From assembly GCA_002150815.3 (NCBI GenBank), contig NDFF03000011.1, positions 124,001 to 188,000 of the forward strand: a stretch of DNA of 64,000 nucleotides, in the 5' to 3' direction. The position numbers and the translations under genes were made by a program. The stretch is from Grammothele lineata. Taxonomy: Eukaryota; Basidiomycota; Agaricomycetes; Polyporales; Polyporaceae. Of this stretch, positions 25,258 through 40,381 are shown one piece after another (within the stretch, counting starts at the first letter, position 1; each line of letters begins with the position of its first letter). The notes below the pieces were generated by a model, which saw only the letters and a list, made by a program, of their open reading frames with translations, was not told where the DNA came from and made no database searches.

Positions 25258-27028
25258 TCACTGCTTCTCCTTCGGGTAGTTGTCAAAGTCGGTCTCGCTC
25301 TCGACGGTGACGCGCACGCCGTGGGGCGGCTGGTCCGCGACGGTCGTGTCGATCGGGAAGATCTCGGCCGCCTTCTGGTCGCGCCCGCCGCCGACGGAGC
25401 TCTTGCCGTCCCAGTCCTGGCCCGCCTTGTCCGCCGCGGTCTGCCCGAGCGGGACGGAGAACGTGCCCTGCTCGGGGCGCCCGCCCCCGACGGAGAGCAC
25501 GGGGTTGACCTGCGGGCGGTTGCCGGAGAGGACGTGGGTGGTGTTGCCGGAGCGGGAGGGGTGCGAGGAGGAGGTGACGGCGAAGGAGCCGCCCTTGGCG
25601 AGGGAGCCGCGGACGGAGAGGACGATGCGCATGGACATGGACGCGGTGAGCACGGCGGTCATGCTCGTGACGATCGTGCGGACGGGGTCCTCGATGCCGG
25701 TGGGCTTGATGATGAACCAGAAGAGCATGTTGACCATGTTCACGATCCAGATCGCGCCGTAGAGGTTGAGGCCGTCGCGGAGCATGAGCTTCCAGTACGT
25801 GAGCTGCTTGACACGGAGCGACTGGAGCGAGCGGTTAACCGCGAGCGCAAACTGCGTACGCGGTGGGGGATCAGCATCACACTGCTGTGCAGCAGTGTAC
25901 GAGTGTGACGTACGGAGGCGGTGTAGAGCAGGGTTGCCGAGACCCAATAGATACCGACCCAGCTCGACTTGGGCTCAGCGATGCAGCCCTGGCCGACATC
26001 GAGGGGCGTGGCTGTAAATCAAGCATCATCAGCATATTGCACCCCAGTAGTACAGCGTGGGACGCGGTTCCCGGTGTAGGGAACACTATTCCAGGATATG
26101 CCGAAGAAGGGTAGAAAGTGGGGAAGGCTGAGTGTCATGTGAAGATTGCAACGGCCGACATTGCATGCAAGGGAGCAAAGATGTGACATGTCCAATTCAA
26201 GAAGGCGATTGGAGGGATCAAGAAGACCCGGGCGCTGTTAGATAGGAAAAGGCTACTCACAGCGGAAGAAGCCGCAGCAAATGGCGGTGACGACGACCTG
26301 GAGGGCAAGGAGACCGCCCATGCCGAAGAGGACGTTGCGGTTCTTCTCGTAGATGGCGTGGAGACGGATGACATGGATGAGGGAGCAGGCGGCGAGGAGG
26401 ATGGCAGTGCAGATGGGCTCGAAGAGGAAGAAGTGCGAGCATTGCTGGAATAAACATTAGTTTCATGATTTTGTGACAGCGTTCAAGCCAGACGAGCACG
26501 CCGGTGTACTAGTCGCGCGCGAAGGAAAATGAGGCCGCGGAGACCCGGGCAGAACGCGTCATCCGCCGGTCAGGTCGGGGCGACGGACGCGCTCTGGTCC
26601 CGGTCAGCCCACTCGGCCCTCGTCGAAAAGCCCCCGCGAGTCGCACAGGACGTCTCCACGCTCGAAAAGTAGTAGTACTCACTGCCTGGGACCACTTGGT
26701 GTCAAAGAATGCGACGCCTGAGAAAAGAGCAGAGATGAGGCGATGTCGAGAACGGGCGGCCAAAGTACGCACCGACGATAGTGAACTCTACGGGCATGAA
26801 GACACGGAGGAAGTGGAAGAGGATCTTGAGGGGGGGCCATTCCTTGGTGCGGAGAAGACGCCATGTGCGGGGGGAGAGGACGAGGGTGTCCCAGGCGGCG
26901 ACAGTGAGGGTGCAGACGAAGAAGTACTTGTGGGCAGACAAGTGGGGCGGGAGGTTGAGGTAAGGGGGGAGGATGTCGGAGAGGTCTGGGGAGCCGGAGT
27001 CGGTCGAGTTGGTCGAGTTGCCAGACAT
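25258..27028 (-). CDS. DUF6533-type seven-helix membrane protein
   Basis: Start ATG 27028 (MSGNSTNSTDSGSPDLSD, with several N-glycosylation sequons). The first exon has helix 1 and the typical KYFFVCTLTVAAWDTLVLSP...WRLLRTKEWPPLKILFHFLR segment of the basidiomycete DUF6533 family. Later exons give about six more hydrophobic helices: FEPICTAILLAACSLIHVIR, VLFGMGGLLALQVVVTAIC, VGIYWVSATLLYTASFAL, LYGAIWIVNMVNMLFWFIIK and VRTIVTSMTAVLTASMSMRI. The last 120 residues form a disordered, Ser/Gly/Asp-rich cytosolic tail ending FDNYPKEKQ. This order suggests a receptor-like plasma-membrane protein, but no member has a known ligand. Introns of about 55-90 bp interrupt the helices. Topology is inferred. 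Confidence 0.82.
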
Positions 27029-29056
27029 GGCTGCGGTCTTCCTGAGGCCGGGGCGAGGAGGCGAGGCGGGGAGTCGGAGGGAGAGAGGACGGAGGAGAGG
27101 GAAAGATAAACGGCCGTGGGCAGAGACCGACGCTCGTCCGCCCCGCCTACTATACCAGACGCCGGCGTCAAGCGCCTGATCATCAGCCTGTCCAATCCAG
27201 CGCTTCCATCACCCCCTCCCTTCCTCGTCGCCATCCGCCCGCCCGACGACGGCCACAACGACGGCCACAGCACAGATCGGCTCGTCTTCCTGTTCGTCGC
27301 CGTCGCACACGCGCCGCCCAGTTTGCCGCCTGCGGGCGATCGTTGCGCGTGCAGGCCGAGGGGGCGACCGAGCTCAGTCTCCGACGGCGCCCTCCGCCGC
27401 CATCTTCCAATCCAGATCGAGAAGCGCGTGTCCGCACCGCCCAAACCCATTCCACCGTTCGGAAGATGGACCTTGTCCTCTCTCCCTCCCCCGCCTCCAC
27501 CCTCGTCCACCAACAAACCTTGCTTTGTTCTCGTCCCTATCTCACTCTCCCGCACCGCCCCGTCCACCGCATTGCTCCCCCGCCACCAAACTGTCTGTCC
27601 CTCGCGCACTGTCGGGTGGATTTCTGTATTTGTACCTCATCTGCAGCCGCCACCTGTGCGTCCGATAACCATGTCTAAGTTCACCCGCCTCTCGACGTAA
27701 ATACCAGAACATACGTCCGCCTGGGACCGCCTGGCGACCGTCTGCTCGCGCGCTGCGCTTCTGATGTCGAACCCCTCCCCCCCCCCCCTTTCCCCTCCTC
27801 GCGCGCGGTGCGACGCGCTCCGGGGCCAGCCCGGAGCCGTTACGCCCGTGCTCCGGCCCCGGACGTTGCGCGCGCTCGCCCCGGTCTTAGACCAGTTCCC
27901 AGGCACGGCGTCGCTCGCTGGGCGCGATCCTGCCTTACCAGTTCCCGGCGCTGTACATTTGCGTCGCCTCGAGGACCACATAGGCGTCGGGCAATGAGGG
28001 ATTCTGTACGGCCCGCACCGCTCCTCCCCCGAGCGTACGTACATCAGGTTGCTACTCATGCAGGAGCACAAGTGGACCGAAGGACTTACTAGGAGAAGGC
28101 GCATTTAACATTGGCCTCGGTCGCCGAGGATGGCGGGCCTGAGGTCCTGGAGATCTGAGATCCCATCTTGTGCGACGCACTTGCCAGATCTGGGCCTGGG
28201 GCGGGCGACGGATCAGGGTGATCGGCGGGCTAGGCCCCGATCGTGCAGTGGCGCAGTCGTCAGTGGCAGCGCCGAGCGAGCAGAGTCGATCGTGGGCTAC
28301 GTCTGTGGAGTAGGGTTACTTGCAGTACTGCTCTCCCCGGAAACCACAGAAGTTCGAGACCACACGTGCGGGGAGACATGACGAGACCTAAGTAGTCTCT
28401 CGAATGTACGCGAGGTAGTACTCTACTGAGCACACCCGTCGCCGCTGTGCCTGTCGTGGCCATTTCCGGCTGTAACGTTCTACAAAGTACCAATTAACCC
28501 GAAGGCAACCAGATCCATTCATTAGGCGTCTTGTCGTCCTGACAATTGCTCTCTCTCCTTCCAGAGACGTTCCGGCAAGCTCACATCTGAGAACCTCATA
28601 AATCCAGGATAGAGTGGATCCGCTTGCACAGAACCGTTTCCGGCCCGGGTCGGTAAGAGGCAAGATTGAAAGGCGAGCGCGAAAGCGATTCAATTCGAAA
28701 GGACGAGAGTACTGCGAGAGTAGTAAAACGAGCGTGGCCGGTAAGTCTATGAGATGTAGAGCGTGCGTATTAGTACAGATGCGTATGTATGGACGTAGTC
28801 TGTGAACCGCCTAATAGATCAGTGGCGAGTAGCTATGAAGCGATACGGGGTGCGTACAGTATACAATAAAGCGGCAGTCGTAGTAGTAGTACTTTCCAGC
28901 AGCTCGGGCCCCATATCGGACACGGAGAACGAGAAATAACGATGAGAGCGAGATGAGATGAGGAACGACGAGAGCGAGTGTGTGCGTACGGACGGTGCCA
29001 GACGAGAATAACGTTACCGAGTATATATGTACCCAAACCTCCCAAACCCCCAAGTT
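27029..29056. other. 2-kb gene-free stretch
   Basis: Between the DUF6533 gene start and the 3' end of MOR2/PAG1. It is C/T-rich at 27180-27650 and has a run of about 15 C residues near 27774-27788. The frames found on both strands are GC artefacts with proline/arginine-rich composition. It probably contains the DUF6533 promoter. I see no RNA gene or mobile element in it. Confidence 0.5.
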
Positions 29057-32000
29057 CTAGTGCGAACCATGCGCCGGCGCCGCAGGCGGGCTCATCATGA
29101 ACCGCGCAAAGCTCGGCGAGTCGAACTCGAACAAGTCCGAGTCTTCCGAATCTGAATCTTCAGAGTCCTCCGAATCCTCGAACGTCGGCGACAGCCCGCG
29201 CAGGCCACCCATGCCAGCGCCCGGAGGGGCGCCCCCAACGTTGAACACGTCCACGAACGGCGTGGGGGGAACGTCTCCCCCGCTGTCCGTCGTCGACGAC
29301 TTGGCGAGGATCGCCGCGACGCGCGCCTCGAGTTGCCGGTGCGGCACGCCGCCCCCTGCGACGCTCGCCCCGTCCGGCTCCTCCTGGAAGAAGCTGCTGA
29401 GCTCGTGCAAGTTCTGCACCATGTCCCCGAGGTCGTCGTCATCGTCCCCGTCGTCCAAGACACCCGGCCCGCGGCGCCCGCCACGTGCATGCGCGAGCGC
29501 GACGTCTCGCTCGTCCGGCTGGAAGTCGATGCGTGACGGGCGCTGCGTGCCCTTCCCGAGCGCAAAGACAGCGACAACATCCTGGCGGCACGCATCGCGC
29601 GCCGCGCGCGTGCGGGGCACGCACCAGCCCGACGGCTGCGGGAGCCCGAACACCTCCGCGACGCTCTCGACCTCGCGCTGGCTCGCGCGGAGGTGGTGGT
29701 GGAGCGACATGCGCAGGACGTGCTTGGCCGCGGGCCCGCCCGAGATCTGCATCATCGGCTCGTCGAGCACGTCCAGCGCCTGCGCGGCGAGGTCGCTCTC
29801 GAGCAGCCGCAGGAGCGGCATGAGCAGCTCTGAGCCGAGGAGGTCGACTTGGCTCTTGGTCTCGCGCTGCTGGAAGAGGACTTTGAGGATCTGCATCGTC
29901 TGCACTTGTAGCCACCGTTGCTTGTTCAGGACGAGGCCCATCAGGAGGGTGATCACCTCGGTCCAATGCTCGGCCCCGTAGTGCTCGCGTAGGCTGGCGA
30001 CTGACTGGCGGAGGAAGTCGTCCTTGGTCCGGAAGCGGCCTTTGGCGAATGACGTCATGATGCGCTCGATGCTCGGGCGCTCTTCAGCTTCCGCGAGGTG
30101 GCTGATATTGAGCGCGAACTCCTGCAGTGCGTCGTCCTTGATGTCCTCGGTCATCGCGCGCAAGCACCAGGGCAGCGAGAGCGTATAGAGGTCCCTCACG
30201 CGCCCTTCCGAGGGGTCGATGAGCCGCGAGTCCTCGAACTTTGCCAGCTGCTGGAGGAGCTTGAACGTCAAGTCAGAGGTGACCGACGACCGAAGGCCCA
30301 TCAGTAGGCTTGACTGCAGCTTGCCGGCTGCCGCCCAGTTGGAAGGCATATGCGCGAAGAGGTAGTCGCTCGCGTTGTGATCGTTGAGGTTCACCCGCCC
30401 CAATATCGTCTCGAGCAGTTGTGACGCGTGCAAGAACTCGGCTTCGACAGTGGTTGATAAACAGGCAGCGGCGCAGTAGAACAGCTGCGATAGTTGGAGG
30501 GGATCGATATCGGTGGTAGCGGCGAGGACAGTTAGGGTGGAGATGATCTCGACGTTAAAGTTCTGGATGGCGAGGTCCTCATCTGCAACGGTGTTCGCAA
30601 GGCGTCCTAGGAGCATGCCGACGTGGCTGGGTCCGACGTGCGGTGTGAGGGCGCGGTAGAGCTGGAGGGAGCGGAAAGCGACTGGACGGATGGAGCATGC
30701 CGTACCCCAGTTGAGCGCAAGCGTGCCCCATTGCTCTGACAAAGTAGGGTGGAGGGGCTCGATGAGCGAAAGCACGGCATTCCCGAACCACTTCAACTTC
30801 GGTTCCGCCTCAACACCGTTGTCGTCTTCCTTCCATAGCCTGGTCTCTGCTTCATTCTCCAGTTCTTGTATGACTGCTTTCAGTTCCTGGCGAGTGCGAG
30901 TCATGGAGCGTTCAGGGAGCTCATCGTACCCACTTAAACATGACCGAAGGAGCTGGAAGAGCATGTGCCGAGAGCGCTGCTGGACGAAGGGCTGACGATG
31001 GTCAAGATGCATGAACAAGGCGTGGAAGAGGACAGGAAGCTGATCTTGGAATTCCCAATACCGCTCGAGAGCCGTCTCCGAAAGGAACAGGAGCGCGAAT
31101 TGCGCAACGCCCAACGACAGACGTGGTTTCTCCGAGAAGAGGATATCGAGATCGGACCACAGCTCGAGGTCTTCTTCATTGGGAGGGGCGAGTTTGTGCT
31201 CGATGCTGGGTAGCATGCGTGCCGGCTCCACGACGCTGCACAGCTCCTCGACGACTTGTCGACCGATGACGCTCTGGGATAGACATGCGACGATCTTGGC
31301 AGCACAACTAATGAAGATGGTGCTCCCGACCTTGTGCGACTGTTCTAGCAGGAACCGGATTACGGCATGCCCGTTCACCTGGTTGGGAGGATCTACAAGT
31401 CTTGTCCACAAAACGAGGACCTGCTCTGCATAGGTCTCTGCATAGCGCAGGGTCAACGCCATCAGGTGGTAGATTGTGACGCGACCGTCTCGAGATAGGT
31501 CGGTCTGATCCTCCGACATCAGGTCGATGTTCGGTACCCAATACTCCAGGCTCTGCAGCAGGAGCAAAAGACCGCGCTCCGAACGTCCATCGAAGGCTTT
31601 CGGTATCCAATCAGCCAACTGTGCGAGAACTTTGACGGCTTGCTGAGGGTGTTCACCCGCAAGGACATCGGAGATGAGGCGATGGGCGTGAAGATATGTA
31701 CTGGGGGAAGAGCTACCGACGCCAGCTTCGTATTGAGAGAGGGAGATGATTCCAGCAGATTGTTCGTGGATGGTCTCAAGGATGTTGAACGCTTGTCGGC
31801 GGATCGGAAGGAGGGGATGGCATAGATTTGACAAGCCGATGCAGATGATCTGGGCAAAGCTGAAGGAAGTAGCGGCGCCGGTGCATATGGCATCGGCAAC
31901 AACCTCGAAGAAACGGGCATTGCTGGTGTCGAGTTCCCGGCTCGTGACGAACGCTCGGCGAACACACTCGTCGAGGAAAGGCTCGTTGGACCGGTGATGG

Positions 32001-35000
32001 CATAGCAACGAACGTAGCGCTTTTCTGCAACAACGACCGTCAGCCGCCAGTAGATGGGAAGACATCAAGATACCAACTTTCCAGCCTCCTGAACCGGCTC
32101 GAGGTATGATGCTAGTATCGCGGTGAGACGATCGAGTGTCGGGCCGGCCTGCAGAGGCTTGACGAAATCGAGCACTTGACGATCTGTAGGCGAATTGTTC
32201 TCTACGTCAGGAGGGGAAAATGCCTTTTGCTGAACACCAGGGTCAGCTCATCTTAGATGATATTCCCCTTGGAAACCACACTTACGATCACAGCAGCCAT
32301 CGCGCCAACAGCGGCGTTAGATAATCCTCTTGTCTCCGTCTGGAAGATCTGGATGGCTTCCGCCTGAGCTGGGGCATCAGTGTACGATCTAGCAGCCATG
32401 GTCTGCATCGCCACCAGCCGTCTCTTGACATCCTCGGACTGCTTTCCCAACTGACACCACTCTTCGCACATGGTATACAATACGAGGTAGAGGTTCGATG
32501 GGATAAATCGGTCTGAATCCTTCAGCGTCGCGAGCGCGTAGAAGAGCCTCTCCACGGTGCCGCAGAAATAGCGCCGTAAACGCTGTAGGTCGTACCGTTC
32601 CCTGTAGTCTTGCGAGGCAAGCAGCCCCTGCATATTTCGTACGTACTTGAGGACGTACGTCAGCGCCGCTTGCTTTCCGGAGGACCGCTGGTCTTGCAGA
32701 AGGTCGGCAGTAACGAAGTATATTCGGGCCAGGCTGCTGTGGAAACGTTCTTGCCGCCTTGCGCGGCTGATAGACGAGATACCACCACTACCCTTCGATC
32801 GCGGGTCATCATAGTGTTGCCTTGACTGGAGCTTGCTGAGGTTGTCGAGGAGGTGCGAGTACCCGCTCGCCGGGAACGAGCTGATGCACGAGACGGCCGC
32901 CTCGCGGAAGATGGCGTGGTCAGAGTCCAAGAATTTGCTGAGTGCCCAGAACAGGTCGTGCGTGTTCTGCATCTGGTCTGCGCCGAGGTCGGAGTCTGAG
33001 CGAGCGCGGCTGTGGTCTCGCATGCCTATCGTCTGCCTTGACTCTGATACGGGGGCCGTTGCGCAGACGAGCTTCAGCCATACGTGCCATTGCTCGATGA
33101 GATCCCGGTTGTCGTTGACGAGCCGTGTACCCTCTCGTTCTGCAGCTAAGCCACTCCGCTGAGGGTTGAAAGCCTGTCGGGACAAGAGACCGGAAAGTTG
33201 CTGCATGACTTGATTACCACGAGCCGCCGCGGCGACGAGCTTCTCTCGGAACATGGTCGTGATGGCGGGAGCAGTAAACATGCAACTCTGAACAAAGAGC
33301 GGGAAGACCTCCCTCCAAATGCGCTTGTCTTGGATGATGTCGCTCTCCGCAAGCCGGAGCAGTTTGTTCGGCGACGAAGACATCCCTTTCCAGAGCCCCA
33401 GTCGTGAGACTTCCTCTGTTTCTAATATGTCCTCTAAGCCGCGGAACACCACCTCTGGAATTCCCTCGTCAAATATTTGTCGTACGAAGATGAAATCTTC
33501 ATTGGGTGGGGCGGACGCAGGGGTCGAAGGAGGGGGGCACATATGTTCCATGAGCGTCTTCAGCAGCCGCATGACCTTCGTTCCTGTCGTGAACGCACTC
33601 TGTTTCCTATGGGCTAGTAGGAAGAGTGCGCTCGCCTGAATTTCGCCGAGTTGGACGATGATGGTCTCCGAGGCCTCGCTAGAGCCCGATGGGAATGACT
33701 GTTGTTTGGTGTCCTGCACCCAATGGTCCACGAAGCTATACCACAAGTTGAGGAGACGCGTACACTCCATAGGTAACTTCATCCCGTGGCCTTCCTGAGC
33801 GATAGAGACAGGATCGAAGAGATACGCTGAAAATCGCGTGAGCACCTGGGAGGAGTACTCGGGGTCTGCCATAAAGCGCTGGAGAGCAAGCGTCGCGGCC
33901 TCGCCAACCGCCGGCTCGATGTGAACAACCCCCCGGATAAGCATGTCGATAGCGTCTTTGGTGGGTAGGGAGGCGTCGAGGAGACGAGGCCACGATTGGT
34001 AGATAACGTGCAGAATAGAGATGTGAGTGGCGAATTGCTCCGAATACGCCACAGACCCTTCTGGGTGATGTCGGATGATGTGGTTGTGTGTTTCTTCGTA
34101 GGTAGGACCGAGACGCGAGGCAGACCATTGGTCGTCCAGGACGGTCCATTTGCCGACGAGCTGGTAGCATGCTGATGCAATGATGCTGAGGCAAGAGGTG
34201 GCACGGTCCAGGAAGTCTTTCCAGCCTGCCTTCGATTGGACAGCGAGAGGGAGCGACTTAGAGGAAGTCGGGTAGTCTTCCCATATTGGCATACTGGCGA
34301 AGTCATGACTCGACGGCCACGAAGGAGAGGGTTCCTCCCGTTCGAGTTGATGGAGAGAAAATAGGATTGCGTTCGCCGCGATCGTGATCCTCTCCGGTAT
34401 GATAGACTGAATCAACTGAACTTGCTGCGAGCCATTGACAAAGCGCTCCTGGAGGAGGTCGAGACACAGCTCACTGCCAGTATCAAAATGTCGGGAGAGA
34501 ACGAAGTGGACCATGTAGACAAAGGGCTGTAGTTGATCTTCATGTGGCGTGATGATGAGGCGGTTGGGCGGGAAGAAGTGTTTCATGACTGCGTCGATCT
34601 TTGACGATGTGGTAGACATGGACTCATGGCAACGATAAAGGTACGTCCACAAGAGTCGCAGCATGCCATTCAGAACAGCAACACGGTGGAGCTTTTCCTA
34701 TGAAGGGCACTGTGAGCATCGAGCTAATTCGAGCATAAAATACTAACTCACCTTGATCTTGCCGAGTCCAGCTTCGAAGCAAGCGTACCAGTTCTTCAGG
34801 AAGAATTCCGTGGGCGCCACACAGAGCGCAGTCACGGCTAAAGGATATGCTACTTGCCAGTAACGTGGCTTGTTCATCATATCTCGAGCTTTGGGATAGA
34901 TGAGCTCGATTGCCTTTGCCCATTCTGGGTGGTTAACTTCTGCTTGTGCCGTCTGTGATTCTGATGAGACCAACATAGGCCGATGCAAGAGACTCCTTAT

Positions 35001-37011
35001 TTACCTTCCCAATCGGATGCAGAATCTGCACTAGGGTCTCAGCAAATATAGTCTTGAAGCGGTACCCGTGAGCGTTGTCGAACGACTTCGAGAGTGACGC
35101 CAGAAAATCCGCTCCTTCCTCGAAGCTCTCGGGCGGCCAGACCTAGACAGGCTCATGTCAGCGTTCATGGAGAGCCTCGAAGAAGATCTTCATACCTTGA
35201 TACGAATGTGCCTCAAACCCTTAACAAGATTCTCGTACCTCGTGTCATCTTTCGGTACCTGGCCAGCCGCAACGGGTCCGAGTTCCTTCAAGAACCGATC
35301 GGAGACAGTTTCGAAGCTGCCCGTGTTATCGTAAGCGATTACTATCGCAACCATTAGAAACTCAGCGAACACACCGGACATCCGACAGCTGTCCCAGCAG
35401 CATGGCGTTTAGTTCCGCGATGCTCCGGTAATTCGCAGACTGCATCGACAGTTTCAAGTCGTACCGCTTCAGCTGGTCGAACATCAGCTCTTCCAAGTTG
35501 CGCCCGACGGCCTCCGGGAGCCCGTCCTTCGATATCGAGCTCGTAACCGCGATGAGCGCGCGGCACATGACGTACACGGCTGCGAGGCCCTTGCGCTCGT
35601 TCAACGTCTGAGAAACGTCCGGCATCCTTAGCGAGCGGGACACTGATGGTGACTGGGCGTGGTGGTGGCGGAGGAGGTCAGGGGCGGCGGGGTCGGTCTG
35701 GCTCTTTCTCCAACGCATGATGGAGTCGACGACGGGTTTGGCGTGCCTCTGAGCGATCTTGCCGAGCGAAGAAATAATCTCCTCGAACTTCGGGTCGACG
35801 CCTGGGCCGACTTCTTCCTCGAGCTGGACATCACGATCCTGCCAAGCGGGTAGAATTCAGTATCAAGCACGAACTATCATCGTAGTCTCAGATGTCACTT
35901 ACCAGGGGGAACCTCAGGAACTTATCAATATGCCCCTCCGCAGTGGCCGCAAAGCGTATAAACACAGCATGCAGAGCATAATCCGACGGCGTGCGCGGGT
36001 CGAGCACGATCTTGTCATCATTTTCGCTCGACGACACGTCCTCCGCCGACCCCCCGCCGCCGAACCCGTTGGGCATCGGAGGCACGGGCGGCGGTGACCC
36101 TGAGAACGGCCGGAGCGCGTGCCCGAACGCGAATGCACCCCCGCCGTCGCTCCCATTGTCGGACGCGTGGAAGATCGAACCGGTCTGCGAGTGCTGCGAG
36201 CGCGCATATTGGTGTTGAGGAACCTCTCCCCGCGCGCGGGCACTCCGTACACGGGCCTCTGTCGCAGGCGTGGAGGGGCGAAAGTGTGGGGGGCTCGCCC
36301 CGGCGGGCGCGCGGGACGAGGAAGGGAGGGAAGGGGGTAGTGGCGGGACGTGTGCGAGAGACGAGTTGGAGCGGCCGAACGGGTTCTTGAGCGCCGCGGG
36401 GTACGCCTGGTGGTCGAGCGCGGGCACGGGCGGGGGCGCGTCTGCGTGCTTGTTACTCTTGAAAGCGTTGCGGAGGGAGGCGAAGGAAGCCTTCTTCGTA
36501 AACGGGGAAGAGCCATTTGTCGCGACGGAGGACTGGGTCGAGTGTGTGAAGGGCGCCTTGCTCGTCTTGCGCGTCGTCTGGATTGACTGCCCCGAGTCCT
36601 GCGAGGCGATGGAGTCGCCGCGGGAGTGAAAGTAGGACCCGCCGGAGCGTTCTGTCGTAGCTTGCGGGGTGGTGAGGAGGGTAGGCGACTCGAGGCCTGA
36701 GGTCGAGCTGGTGCCCCATAGGCTAGTCTGGGCGGGACGACCAAAGAGCGGCGCAGACTTAAAGGTGTCGTCATCATCAAAGAAGTCTACGATAGCAGAG
36801 AGACGTGAGTGATCATTCTAGCATATGCTGAATAAAACGTTGAGCGAGAGGCTCCTGAGAACAAGCAGCGTTCCTGGTCCATCCAGTAACCTATGCGTAC
36901 TTCAAAACGCCACCGCAGTCAAATGTCCTCCCAAGGCCCTGCAACCCTCCTCTAGTGTGAAAAATATGGGTACGCACCAGGGATAGTGATCTGCATCCCG
37001 TCCGAAGCCAT
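29057..37011 (-). CDS. TAO3: Cell morphogenesis protein Mor2/Pag1 (Tao3, Furry family)
   Basis: The largest gene of the window: start ATG 37011 (MASDGMQITIP), stop TAG at 29057-29059, about 2,400 residues in 8 or more exons. After a disordered Ser/Pro-rich N-terminus (exons to about 35910) come the armadillo/HEAT-like helices of the Furry family: HAVFIRFAATAEGHIDKFL, EEIISSLGKIAQRHAKPVVD, YVMCRALIAVTSSI, MFDQLKRYDLKLSMQSANYR, FLMVAIVIAYDNTGSFETV, then the middle part (FPPNRLIITPHEDQLQPFVY, RHHPEGSVAYSEQFATHISI) and the C-terminal part (LMSEDQTDLSRDGRVTIYHL, NWGTACSIRPVAFRSLQLYR). The tail is acidic (EDSEDSEDSDSEDSDLFEF). Fungal members act as scaffolds for the NDR kinase Orb6/Cbk1 in the MOR/RAM network that controls polarised growth. 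It is transcribed away from DAHP synthase with a 560-base gap. Confidence 0.94.
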
Positions 37012-37573
37012 GGTGACCTCCGTTCAACGTCCCCGGAGCGTATCAGCGCGTGCGTGAGTTGCTGGTGTCGCACCAGCCGTCGCTGAGCGTGGAGGGGAGT
37101 GGCTGTCGTCGCCGCCCCGACCGCGAGTTATACCAGACCAGCAGGCGAACGGAGGTCCGAGACCAAGCGAGGGCGCAGAGGAAAGACCAGTGCAACCGGC
37201 GGGGCCGCGGTCGGTCGTGCTCGGTATCCGCGTAGGCGCCGGCTACAGAAATACATCCGTTCGGCGCTGCGATCCGCCAAACTTCGGCCACTCGGCAAGC
37301 AAATATTTCGGTCGGCGTTACCGCTTATAAACTGCGGTCCCTGGCACGCTGCATTACATTAAGCTGCCAGACATGACCCTTCGCCGATTGTCTTTCGCCG
37401 TCAAGTAAGAGGTGAACGCTTCGAAACGTCTACTGGGTTATTTGTCATTAGGGGGTAGCAATACATGGGTAAGGACTTTTTTGATGATACAAGACGGATC
37501 TTCCCGATATACACGATCTATTTTGTTACTGAGCACTGAACAACCAACGGAAAACTTCGCGCGCCCGCATCGT
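37012..37573. other. Promoter of MOR2/PAG1 and 3' end of DAHP synthase
   Basis: Both flanking genes are on the minus strand. This stretch is GC-rich near 37020-37240 and AT-rich near 37420-37540. Nothing else is recognised. Confidence 0.5.
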
Positions 37574-39325
<1,752 letters not shown>

Positions 39326-39905
39326 GTCGGACACTTGGTGGGTGGTGTGCGTGCAAGTGGGGGAATCGCGCGAGGCGAGGCGGGTAGTGCTTCAGCCAGT
39401 GCGCAGTGCGGAGATGTTATATACATACTGGCGAGAGGATTTGGAGGTGACGGAATGGGTGGAAGGAGATTCCGGAGGAGGAAAACTGGCAGGGTCAACT
39501 GCCGCCGGTAAGCCCGGACACCGAGTCAGGTTAAGCGCACATGTGCTGCTCCGACCTCAGATCGGGGTGCAACCTCATGTCCGCGGCTTCGAGCACAGGC
39601 CTCAGGATAGAGGCTGAGCAACGTTCGTAGACCGTTTGTTTTGCATGGAGTCTGCGAAGTCAGCCGCATCACGTCTCAATTCAAACCCACAGTGGTGCTC
39701 GCAGAGCTCAAGGAACGCGACGGCAACGCGACGGACGGCGGCACCGTAGTGTGCCCCCCACGTGGCCCCGCGACAGACGCTCCTGCACGAAGAGTGACGC
39801 GGGGCGACTGCTGGCGTTTACCTCGCCCTCGCTCCCACCTCGACTTCCTCCTCTCCCCCCCTCTCTTCACGCCTTCTTGCACGCGCACCCCCTCTCTTCG
39901 CCACC
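39326..39905. promoter_or_regulatory. Divergent promoter region, DAHP synthase/TIM9
   Basis: Separates the start codons of DAHP synthase (minus) and TIM9 (plus). The end near TIM9 (39830-39900) is strongly pyrimidine-rich, as in many fungal promoters. Confidence 0.5.
39523..39528 (-). promoter_or_regulatory. Possible Gcn4/CPC1-type site
   Basis: TGACTC on the minus strand about 200 bases upstream of the DAHP synthase start. Amino-acid synthesis genes in fungi are often driven through TGACTCA elements; this copy matches six of seven bases (followed by G). A six-base match can arise by chance. Confidence 0.3.
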
Positions 39906-40381
39906 ATGGACATGTCCTCGATGAACCCGGCCGAGCAGGCCCACATGACCCGCTACATCGAGCGCAAGCAGGTGCGTCACGCGCCAGCCAGGTCTTTGCC
40001 ACCACGAACACCACGCTGACCCGCCGCGCCGCGCCAGATGCAAGACTTCCTGCGCATGTACTCGGGTCTGGTTGAGCGGTGCTTCCAGACGTGCTGCAAC
40101 GACTTCACGAGCAAGGCGCTCTCATCAAAAGAGGTGCGTCCCTCCCCCTCCTCACAGCACGTCTAAATGCTTGAATGCTAACGCCCTTCATTATCCCGTG
40201 CCCGACAGGAGCAGTGCGTCCTGAACTGCGCTGACAAGTTCCTCAAGCACTCCGAGCGGGTGGGCGCGCGCTTCGCAGAGTACAATGCGGGTGAGTGATC
40301 TCCGCTCCCGTTCTTGCGCGTTGGCTTGAACGGCTGTTTTCAGATATGATGAACTCTGCGGGTGCCTCCTCAAGCCACTAG
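39906..40381 (+). CDS. TIM9: Mitochondrial import chaperone Tim9
   Basis: Four short exons from ATG 39906 ([20 protein letters not shown]) to TAG 40379-40381, about 94 residues. The twin CX3C motif is seen as [10 protein letters not shown] and [18 protein letters not shown], and the preceding [15 protein letters not shown] matches Tim9 rather than Tim8, Tim10 or Tim13. Tim9 forms a hexamer with Tim10 in the intermembrane space and escorts carrier proteins to the inner membrane. Splices are at 39972, 40132 and 40290, each GT-AG. The first exon is rich in Met/Ser, with an AUG context (CCACCATGG) that is near ideal. Confidence 0.93.

Noticed and set aside
26788..27609. 273-codon minus-strand frame crossing the DUF6533 gene start
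   Set aside because: Low-complexity Gly/Arg/Pro/Ser translation, overlapping the true first exon in another frame.
27774..27790. Run of C residues
   Set aside because: Simple sequence in a gene-free stretch; no sign of a functional site.
35914..36780. 288-codon Arg/Pro-rich frame on the minus strand
   Set aside because: It overlaps the N-terminal exon of MOR2/PAG1 in another frame and is a GC-rich shadow.
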